DNA of 18,639 nucleotides. Origin: Deltaproteobacteria bacterium. GTDB taxonomy: Bacteria; Desulfobacterota_B; Binatia; UBA9968. The DNA lies in NCBI GenBank assembly GCA_005879255.1, contig VBKY01000018.1:1-18639 (forward strand). Reading direction: 5' to 3'. Below are positions 7,100-13,317 of the stretch, one piece after another. The notes under the pieces were generated by a model. That model was given only the letters and a program-made list of their open reading frames with translations, had not been told where the DNA came from and did not search any database. The translations under genes were made by a program, and so were the position numbers. Each line of letters begins with the position of its first letter. Positions within the stretch are counted from its first letter, which is position 1.

Positions 7100-8335
7100 A
7101 TGAGAAATCGAATTTTGGGTTTTGCTTTACTTGTTTCTCTTGGTTGTGTGGTTCTTGGTCTGGTTCTCTCGAATTCAAAGACTGACAATTCCGTGACCCT
7201 CGCTGACCTTGCGTCGCAAGACTCTCGGGTCGGCGGAGCAAATGAGACCGTGAAGCAGCTAGCCCAATCGGTCCATCACGGCGAATTGCGCTTGGCAAAT
7301 TTAGAGGTGGACTTTATCTTTTATGTCGTGTTGGCCGCCTGTGGAATCCTATTGGCATTCAGAGCGATCGTTTCGGCAGTGAGAATCAGTCGAGCAGAAC
7401 GCTTGCTGCGGTCGCGAGTTCATTCCGGTTACAATTTGATCAATGAAGCGGAAGCGAGGCCGGTGGAGGTAAAGACGCTACCTTCCACCCAGTTTGGTTT
7501 AGCGCCGGAGACCGCGGCTGACTCTCCGGCAAGCTCACGGTTTATTGCGCGATGGTCTCACTTGGCACATCTTCTCCCAACTCGTGCCTGGTCGCGTGTG
7601 GTCTCATACGGTCACGGTTTGACCGGCAAAATGATTTACACGTTCACGGCGATTATTGCTGCATTTGGCGCGCTGACGCTGGCGCTGGTTTATTTCACGC
7701 TCAAATCTTCGCTGACGAACCAGTGGATTCAACAGGCCAGAGTCACCGCCGTCAACGTAGGTGATAGCGCCCCCTCTCAGCTCTTCAAGAAAGACGCTGT
7801 ACGTCTGCGCGAATTTCTGCGCAAGTACGCCAATCGGCCTGGGATGGCGTACGTGCTCATCGAAGATCGGCAAGGTGAGATTCTTTCCCATAGCTTTGGC
7901 GTGCTACCGCAACAGGTTCAGAACACGGTGCCAATCGATCCACCGCAAACCGAGAGGCACCGTCTATTTCGACTAGGAGACAGCATGGTATACGAGGTGC
8001 GCGTGCCGATTTTGGAGGCCCAAATGGGCGCCGTGCGGGTCGGCATTTGGAAGGACGACGTCGACGCTGAAATCAGCAAAACGGTAGTACCGATTATGAA
8101 ACTGGTTGTGCTGGTTGTTTGTGGCGGAATCCTGATGGCGATTTTCCTGGTTTGGCGAATCACGCGGCCGATACTGCGACTAGTAAGGACCGCTCGCCGT
8201 ATCAGCGAGGGCGAACTTGACGTTCCTTCGCTTGGCGTCAATGACGCTGGCGAGTTCGGTGAATTATCGCGTTCGTTCGAACGCATGCGTTCCAGTGTCA
8301 AGGCGGCGATCGTTCGATTGAACGAGGACAGATAG
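7100..8335 (+). CDS. Second membrane receptor with Cache-like and HAMP domains; no output domain (paralog of 5701-6801)
   Basis: This 411-residue protein repeats the plan of its neighbour. Hydrophobic segments lie at about 4-24, 71-93, 178-201 and 330-353, with a long cytoplasmic linker (about 94-177) between the second and third. The periplasmic sensor region (~202-329) contains YVLIEDRQGEILSHSFG and MGAVRVGIWKDD, matching the VEDEEGKIIAN and KAGFVHFGIW blocks of the paralog. A HAMP domain follows (about 354-405: RPILRLVRTARRISEGEL, GEFGELSRSFERMRSS), and the protein stops at the same point as its paralog. Conservation of the end point argues that the lack of an output domain is real and not truncation. 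The start ATG has only a weak GGGA-like site. It is likely an inner-membrane sensor acting through a partner. The ligand is unknown. Confidence 0.78.
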   Translation: MRNRILGFALLVSLGCVVLGLVLSNSKTDNSVTLADLASQDSRVGGANETVKQLAQSVHHGELRLANLEVDFIFYVVLAACGILLAFRAIVSAVRISRAERLLRSRVHSGYNLINEAEARPVEVKTLPSTQFGLAPETAADSPASSRFIARWSHLAHLLPTRAWSRVVSYGHGLTGKMIYTFTAIIAAFGALTLALVYFTLKSSLTNQWIQQARVTAVNVGDSAPSQLFKKDAVRLREFLRKYANRPGMAYVLIEDRQGEILSHSFGVLPQQVQNTVPIDPPQTERHRLFRLGDSMVYEVRVPILEAQMGAVRVGIWKDDVDAEISKTVVPIMKLVVLVVCGGILMAIFLVWRITRPILRLVRTARRISEGELDVPSLGVNDAGEFGELSRSFERMRSSVKAAIVRLNEDR

Positions 8336-8372
8336 CTGGGATCTCGGGTTGGCAACTAACCACGCTCCCAGC
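8335..8372. terminator. Candidate hairpin terminator between converging transcripts
   Basis: GCTGGGA (8335-8341, starting on the last base of the receptor stop codon) pairs with TCCCAGC (8366-8372). A smaller GGTT/AACC stem is possible inside the 24-nt loop, and TTTT follows a few bases later (8376-8379). It sits exactly between the plus-strand receptor gene and the end of the minus-strand operon, so it could serve both. The loop is long and the T-run is short. Confidence 0.45.
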
Positions 8373-8395
8373 CAATTTTCCCCTCGCGATTGATA

Positions 8396-8672
8396 TTAGC
8401 GACTGCCGTACAATTCTTTAACAAAACCGGAGTCCTCCGCCTCCTGAAGAAATCGATTGTCATAAAAATCTTTGGCATTCGCCGACGCCGCCTTTGGGTG
8501 GTCGGTGACCGATAGAGCCGATTCGGATCGCTTCGTCGGTTACGTAAGGAATCTGGGGAAACAGCGGCGCGAAACCTGTATAAGCTTCTTCGATAATCTC
8601 CTGATCTTTGGTGGCAAGATATTTGGTGGCCGCTCGCTTCGATACTTCAGGTTGCTCGATGGGTTGGCTGTG
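8396..8672 (-). pseudogene. Remnant of an NMT1/SsuA-type ABC substrate-binding protein (C-terminal part, frameshifted)
   Basis: Directly after the stop of the binding-protein gene at 8673, the minus strand encodes (same frame, no start codon needed by family position) ATKYLATKDQEIIEEAYTGF and APLFPQIPYVTDEAIRIGS. The family sequence then continues in another frame with SVTDHPKAASANAKDFYDNR and FLQEAEDSGFVKELYGSR, ending at TAA 8396-8398. These are characteristic C-terminal blocks of NitT/TauT or NMT1-like periplasmic binding proteins (helix with IEEAY, PYV, then F-x-D/N-x-R-F-x-x-E-x-E-x-S-G-F-x-x-x-L-Y). One frameshift near 8505-8520 separates the halves, and the N-terminal two-thirds is missing. 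It is a broken gene or a deletion scar, not a functional protein. A sequencing indel could explain the frameshift but not the missing N-terminus. Confidence 0.72.
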
Positions 8673-9746
8673 TTAGCGTCCCAGCAGCGCCGTCAGCTGC
8701 ACCAGCTCTTCATATCGGCTGCCCCACTTTTCCGAGTCGGGGACGAGGGTGTTGCGGTTGCCGACGTCGTCAGGACCGCCGATGGCGAGTTCTTTGAGCG
8801 CCGGCCAGCGGCGCTGCTTGAAGGCGATCTCTTGCCCCTTTTTGGACAGCATGAAATCCACCAGCAGAGCGGCGGCGTGCGGGTGGGGTGGCTGGGAAGA
8901 GATCGCGAGAGACGAGACCGATTTCACCGGAACAAACGGCTCGGGAAAAACATAGTCGATGGGCGCGCCGGCTTTACGCAGGGCGACCGCCTCGTGATGG
9001 TGCGCATCGATCTGTAGGGGAAACTCACCGGCCGCGACCAGTTGCGAAACCAGAGTGCGCCCTTTGCGGATATTTAATTGCTGCGCTCCCAGGCTGCGCG
9101 CGATTTGTTTGCCCTTTTCATCGCCGTAATATTCCAGCACCGCGGCCAGCCAATCGTCGGCGTCTTGATCCATGCCCATTTTTCCCTTCCATCTAGGTTG
9201 CAAGAGATCGGCGATCGATTTCGGCGCCTGGGCGCGATCAACTTGTTTGGAATTGAAAAGATAGACCATAAGCGAGGCCCAGATACCGTTGAAGTAACCG
9301 TCTTTATCGTAAAATCCCGCGCGCAGGCCGCGTCGATACGGTGAGTCATGGCGGCCGATGGCGTTGGCTTTCTTGAGCGTATAGAGCGCGGAGCTGCGGA
9401 TGTTGAGTATGTCGTAATTGAACTTGCCGGCGCGATGCTCGGTCAGAATCCGATTGAGCAAACTCTGCGGTCCGCCGGTCAAGATTTCTACTTTGAGAAA
9501 AGGATATTCCGCTTCAAACGCACTAGTGAATTGGCGCAGATCCTCGCGATTCATCGGCGCGTACCAGACGACGCTGCGCTCGTTCTTGGCTTCGCGCACC
9601 AGCGCCGCTTGTCGTTCAGCCGGCGCGAGGCGATTGATCTTGGCCAGCGTTTCATCAGCAGTGGCGGCTGGAACATTTGACGGATAGACAAAAAGCACGG
9701 CCGAAATAAAAAGCATCCATACGGAAATTTGCCACCGGCGAAGCAT
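8673..9746 (-). CDS. Periplasmic solute-binding protein, family 1 (iron/Fbp-like ABC transporter component)
   Basis: This 357-residue protein has a clear signal peptide (MLRRWQISVWMLFISAVLF then AAATADE, cleavage near residue 28) and the solute-binding fold: VVWYAPMNREDLRQFTSAFE, YPFLKVEILTGGPQSLLNRI, YDILNIRSSALYTLKKA, GIWASLMVYLFNSKQV, PKSIADLLQPRWKGKMGMDQ, and the C-terminal PHPHAAALLVDFMLSKKGQEI block. This pattern is that of extracellular solute-binding protein family 1 of the FbpA/AfuA type. Proteins of this shape bind ferric ion, but close relatives bind organic anions or phosphonates, so the ligand is open. A strong AGGAGG precedes the ATG. No permease or ATPase gene is in the window. 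It lies 26 bp downstream of the flavin-reductase-like gene, so it probably belongs to that catabolic operon and may import its substrate. Confidence 0.85.
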   Translation of the reverse strand: MLRRWQISVWMLFISAVLFVYPSNVPAATADETLAKINRLAPAERQAALVREAKNERSVVWYAPMNREDLRQFTSAFEAEYPFLKVEILTGGPQSLLNRILTEHRAGKFNYDILNIRSSALYTLKKANAIGRHDSPYRRGLRAGFYDKDGYFNGIWASLMVYLFNSKQVDRAQAPKSIADLLQPRWKGKMGMDQDADDWLAAVLEYYGDEKGKQIARSLGAQQLNIRKGRTLVSQLVAAGEFPLQIDAHHHEAVALRKAGAPIDYVFPEPFVPVKSVSSLAISSQPPHPHAAALLVDFMLSKKGQEIAFKQRRWPALKELAIGGPDDVGNRNTLVPDSEKWGSRYEELVQLTALLGR

Positions 9747-9772
9747 GGTATACCTCCTGGCGAGAGATCGCG

Positions 9773-10273
9773 CTAAATCGGCCCGTCCAGGCGAAAAGTT
9801 TTTCCCGCGAGCCGTCCGACGGGCGGCGTCTGATCATCAACGTATGAGGCGAGTGCCTGGCCGACGAAGAGAAACAGTCCGTCCACCGCGAACTCGTGAA
9901 CAACCCGGCATTCCACATTGGCGTGGCAACCGGCCACTAACGGAGCTTGGACATGTTTGGCGGGCGATGTGTCCAAGCCCAGGGCAACAAATTTGTCCTC
10001 GGTTGTCCGGCCGGTGAGATCGCGACTTTTGTCCACGGCGTGAAGCTGATTCTGCGAACAAACGTTCAACACGAACTCGCCGCTCTTCTGGATCACCTCG
10101 CGGCTGAAATTTTTGTCCTGGATACCGATGACCAGCAGGGCAGGCTCGTCAGAGAGACCCAGGGCACGGAAGGCGAACTGGACGTTGCGTTTGCCCTGGT
10201 AAGCGGTGGAGATCAAGTAAAGTCCTGTCGGTGTAACGCGGTAGGCCTGCGACAGTGGGAGTTCTTTTAGCAT
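9773..10273 (-). CDS. Flavin reductase-like FMN-binding protein
   Basis: This 166-residue protein fits the flavin-reductase-like split-barrel family (PF01613). The recognisable run is TPTGLYLISTAYQGKRNVQF, then the ALLVIGIQDKNFSREVIQKS block and GEFVLNVCSQNQL. The C-terminal part has AGCHANVECRVVHEFAVDG and LFVGQALASYVDD. Proteins of this family bind FMN and use NAD(P)H, often supplying reduced flavin to a monooxygenase, though some are stand-alone flavoenzymes. No monooxygenase partner is visible nearby. The usual family SxxPP-type flavin-binding motif is only weakly recognisable. The ATG at 10273 has only a weak GGAA upstream. The 12-bp gap to the preceding gene indicates co-transcription. 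Confidence 0.8.
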   Translation of the reverse strand: MLKELPLSQAYRVTPTGLYLISTAYQGKRNVQFAFRALGLSDEPALLVIGIQDKNFSREVIQKSGEFVLNVCSQNQLHAVDKSRDLTGRTTEDKFVALGLDTSPAKHVQAPLVAGCHANVECRVVHEFAVDGLFLFVGQALASYVDDQTPPVGRLAGKTFRLDGPI

Positions 10274-10285
10274 GCAGTGTTCCAG

Positions 10286-11116
10286 TTAGACCAACTTTCG
10301 AATAGTATACCAGACTTCCGTTTCGGCGGAACCGTTTCGCTTGGCGAAATATTCGCGATCATTGCCTGTTCGTTTAAGTTCGAGAAGCATCTCCCGGGCG
10401 CCGCCTAATGCAGCGAGGGGAAGGCTCGAAGGCATGAGTGCGATACGAAACCCCATTTGGAAATACTCGAACGCGCTCATCTGCACCTTGGGCCATAAGC
10501 TGACCAACGGTGCAGGCGGGTGGGCGCCAATGTGACGGAAGTCATCGACATCGGTAAGCTGTACGCCGATCGCATCGGCGCCGGCCTCGGCGTATGCCGC
10601 CAGCCGTTCGAGGACCTGAGCAACACATTCTTTGGGGCGGGAGTCGCAGCGCGCAATTAGAACAAGCGATGAGTCGGTCCGGGCGTCGGCCGCGGCCTTG
10701 ATTCGATCGACGACTACAGGCAACGGCGCGATGGCGACCTCTTCCGCCGGCGCGCCGTATTCGTTCACCAGGCTATCCTCGAAACGAAGCGCTGTCGCGC
10801 CTGCGCGCTCGTACGATTTTACCGTTCGCGCCAGCGCAGCGGCTGCGATAAAAATGGTCCTGCTATCGACGATGAGCGGAATGTCGCTCGCTTCTGAGAT
10901 CTGTCCGACGCGTTGGGCGATTTGCGTGATCGTGAGGAGATTGCGATCCGGCAAGCAAAAGTTTTTGTGGATCGCGTTTCCAGAAAGATGCGCCGCAGGA
11001 TAGGCGCAGTCTTGCACCATGCGGGCGAACAGCGCGTCGGTCACGCCCGGCGCGATGGCGCCTTCGCTGTCAGCAAGAATTTCACGCAGGCGAGCGCGTT
11101 TCTGTTGGTCGGTCAT
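10286..11116 (-). CDS. Isocitrate lyase/PEP mutase superfamily protein with altered active-site motifs
   Basis: The 276-residue length and block order match the PEP mutase/methylisocitrate lyase-like family. Visible blocks are APGVTDALFARMVQDCAYPA, the AHLSGNA block, LPDRNLLTITQ, the IPLIVD strand, the SYERAGATALRFED strand and LVLIARCDSRP. The usual metal motif DADTGYG reads DSRTIFI (D84, S85, R86), so the second Asp is replaced by Arg. The KKCGH-type gating loop, which carries the catalytic Cys in lyases, is replaced by SLVNEYGAP. E113 and R156 are kept. The protein may bind a different carboxylate, use another catalytic mechanism, or have lost lyase activity. It is the third gene of the catabolic operon, with gaps of 17 bp before it and 12 bp after it. 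Confidence 0.8.
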   Translation of the reverse strand: MTDQQKRARLREILADSEGAIAPGVTDALFARMVQDCAYPAAHLSGNAIHKNFCLPDRNLLTITQIAQRVGQISEASDIPLIVDSRTIFIAAAALARTVKSYERAGATALRFEDSLVNEYGAPAEEVAIAPLPVVVDRIKAAADARTDSSLVLIARCDSRPKECVAQVLERLAAYAEAGADAIGVQLTDVDDFRHIGAHPPAPLVSLWPKVQMSAFEYFQMGFRIALMPSSLPLAALGGAREMLLELKRTGNDREYFAKRNGSAETEVWYTIRKLV

Positions 11117-11133
11117 TTCTGTGAACTAATCTT

Positions 11134-11970
11134 CTATTCCATGCCGTCGGTGATGAATTGAATGACGTATCCGGCGGGATCGTCCATGTAAGTGCCGCCC
11201 TGCCCATCATGGCGCTCCTTGGCGGCGCCGCGGTCGCCATTGGCAATGCCCAATTGATCGAGACGTTTGAGCGCAGCGCTCCATTTCGTTGCGGGAACAT
11301 AGAATGCGATATGCGGCCCAGGAACCTTGCGGCTCATGACTAAACCTTTGGAGGAAAACGGCGCTTCGGTCAAAATCAAAGTCTGGCCGCTGGCCATTCT
11401 TAACGTGGCCTGACGGTTGTCCTCGGTTCGGCTTTGAACTTCGAAGCCGAGGACCTTCTCATAAAAATCCACCGAGGCATTTATGCTCGGCGCTTCCAGT
11501 TCGATGTAGCCGACGCCGGTCATTCGCCCGTTGGCGCCATTTGAAGGCGCGCTTGAATTCTTCGGTGTATAGATCGCGTAGTGATTGCCAGTCGGATCAG
11601 TCATGAATAGGGATTGATTGGCAAACGAGTAGGCATTGTTGACCGGTCCGTCAAAACGAGCGCCTAACTCACTCAGGTCTTTTGTGACTGCGTCGAGTCC
11701 CTGTGCAGTCGTCGTAAACGAATAGGTTGGCAACCCGCGCGCGCGAGTCGGCTGCGGGCGCTCGTCACTTTGCAGATAAACCCCCATGCGCTTCCCGCCG
11801 ATTTGGATGAATGTATGCGGCACTGCGCCGCGCTTGCGCTGGCGGGTGTTCAAGCCGTTGCGTTTGGTAATGACGCCGCCAAAGACTCGGACGTAAAACT
11901 CTTCGGCAACGACAATGTCGTCGACGGGAACGACGAAATGATCCAACGATTCCGCTATTGCTATCGCCAT
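11134..11970 (-). CDS. Two-domain VOC (glyoxalase/extradiol dioxygenase fold) protein
   Basis: The 278 residues contain two VOC modules. Module 1 spans ~1-137: LDHFVVPVDDIVVAEEFYVR, ending in the MTDPTGNHYAIY block. Module 2 spans ~150-275: the GVGYIELEAPSINASVDFYE block, GPHIAFYVP, and YMDDPAGYVIQF. The pattern resembles type I extradiol dioxygenases and glyoxalase-like proteins. The usual metal triad (His, His, Glu) is not intact in either half by my reading: module 1 has H11, then Y83 and A132; module 2 has Y155, H220 and Q271. Ring-cleavage activity is therefore doubtful. A strong GGAGGATCCT precedes the ATG at 11970. It sits 29 bp after the alpha/beta hydrolase gene. Confidence 0.82.
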   Translation of the reverse strand: MAIAIAESLDHFVVPVDDIVVAEEFYVRVFGGVITKRNGLNTRQRKRGAVPHTFIQIGGKRMGVYLQSDERPQPTRARGLPTYSFTTTAQGLDAVTKDLSELGARFDGPVNNAYSFANQSLFMTDPTGNHYAIYTPKNSSAPSNGANGRMTGVGYIELEAPSINASVDFYEKVLGFEVQSRTEDNRQATLRMASGQTLILTEAPFSSKGLVMSRKVPGPHIAFYVPATKWSAALKRLDQLGIANGDRGAAKERHDGQGGTYMDDPAGYVIQFITDGME

Positions 11971-11999
11971 AGGATCCTCCGAGGTAATGGCTAACGCGA

Positions 12000-13136
12000 C
12001 TATCCGGCTTTCAACTGCTTCATAAACCAGTCAGCGATATACGTTCTGCGATCGAATCTCTTTTGGCCGTGGCCGACGCCGTCGAGCATCGAGCGCTCGG
12101 GCGAGTTCACCGCATTGTCGTAGAGATTGAGAGCGCCGCGTGGGTCCATGACGCGGTCGTCGATGCTATAACCGACGAGCAAAGGGCAGTCGATTTCGTT
12201 CGCTCTGCCGATAAGCGTAAACTCTTTGATCTTCTCGCGCGCATCTTTGAGATCTTTGGCGCCCATGAGCCAGCGCAAGCGTTCCTGAATGGGCGGATAG
12301 TAATCGAAAATATCATCGACGAGATTGTATGCGCCGCTCCAGACCGCGACGGCCTTGATTCTTTTTTCAGCTGTCGCGCAGCGCGGCCCCGAGTAGCCGC
12401 CCATGCTGGACCCGTGCAACCCGATACGCTCGGCGTCGACGTCAGGACGAGTCACGAGATAATCGACCACGGCTTTGGCAACCCGCTCCGAGTCGGCTGG
12501 CGCGTAAAGCTTATGATAGCGCAGCGTTCCGCCGTGTCCCGGACCATCGACGTCGATAAACGACATGCCGCGGCGTACGTACTGGCCGGCACCACCGTCT
12601 TCGCCGCGAAGGAGAATTCCATCGGCGCCGCCGTAGTTATAGACGACCGGCAGTTTTGTTCCTGGTTTACCGCGCCCGGCCCAGAAAAGGGCGGGCAGTT
12701 TGTGGCCTTCGTAGGGAATTTCCACGCGTTCGAATGGTGCAGTAACCTGACTCCACGCTTTTTCAAAATTGTCTTCGAGCTTTTTGAAAGTCGGCAGCAT
12801 GCGCGGATCGTCCTCCGCCATGTACACCACGGCCCGGCGGTAAAAGTCGGCGGCGCGTAGGTAAAACTCATGCGCGGTTTGCTTGCGGTTTTCCTGTTCG
12901 AAGCCTGCGGCCAGCTCTTCGTTTTTCTTCGCGGCCTCCGTCCACTCTTTGTGCCAACTCTCGAGATTGAAAAACTTAACTCGCCGCGCCACACCTCGGA
13001 TGTCCGGATCCGGATGGTCCGGCGAGACTTCCATGCGGACTTCCAGCTGTCCGCCGCCGGCTAATCCTCTAGCCGGGAAGAGCAGTTTTTCCGCCTGTTC
13101 TCGGTTGAACACATCGCCGCCGGCTTGGTTTGCCAT
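12000..13136 (-). CDS. Alpha/beta hydrolase with N-terminal helical cap (2,6-dihydroxypseudooxynicotine hydrolase/FrsA-like)
   Basis: The 378 residues split into a helical N-terminal part (~1-140: SWHKEWTEAAKKNEELAAGF, YLRAADFYRRAVVYMAEDDP) and a C-terminal alpha/beta hydrolase domain. The nucleophile elbow is GSSMGG with S244. The acid is probably D327 in SIDDRVMD, and the histidine is H356 in GVGHGQKRF. The oxyanion region lies near NYGGADGI (167-174). This layout is that of the 2,6-dihydroxypseudooxynicotine C-C hydrolase group and FrsA-like proteins, which hydrolyse C-C or ester bonds in small molecules. It leads a minus-strand operon with VOC, PEP-mutase-like, flavin-reductase-like and binding-protein genes. 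GGAGGAAG lies ~9 nt before the ATG. The 181-bp gap upstream (13137-13317) should hold the promoter, but I see no convincing box. Confidence 0.85.
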   Translation of the reverse strand: MANQAGGDVFNREQAEKLLFPARGLAGGGQLEVRMEVSPDHPDPDIRGVARRVKFFNLESWHKEWTEAAKKNEELAAGFEQENRKQTAHEFYLRAADFYRRAVVYMAEDDPRMLPTFKKLEDNFEKAWSQVTAPFERVEIPYEGHKLPALFWAGRGKPGTKLPVVYNYGGADGILLRGEDGGAGQYVRRGMSFIDVDGPGHGGTLRYHKLYAPADSERVAKAVVDYLVTRPDVDAERIGLHGSSMGGYSGPRCATAEKRIKAVAVWSGAYNLVDDIFDYYPPIQERLRWLMGAKDLKDAREKIKEFTLIGRANEIDCPLLVGYSIDDRVMDPRGALNLYDNAVNSPERSMLDGVGHGQKRFDRRTYIADWFMKQLKAG

Positions 13137-13317
13137 ACCTGATACTTCCTCCGCGTTGGACGAATAGATTTGTTCTCTTGTTTGCCCCAGGCGCGGTGAG
13201 ATTTCAACACTAAGATGCGTCTAGGGCCAGGGAGAGAAGCGCCACAAGGGTACGTTAATCGGGCCAACTCTAGACGTCAGGGCGAAAAAGCGACGAGCGA
13301 AGTGATGGATTCGTCTC

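Noticed and set aside
8673..9746. Calling this gene fbpA (ferric-binding) with certainty
   Set aside because: Only the general family 1 solute-binding pattern is visible. The tyrosine pair typical of ferric-binding proteins could not be confirmed by eye, and no permease or ATPase gene is in view.
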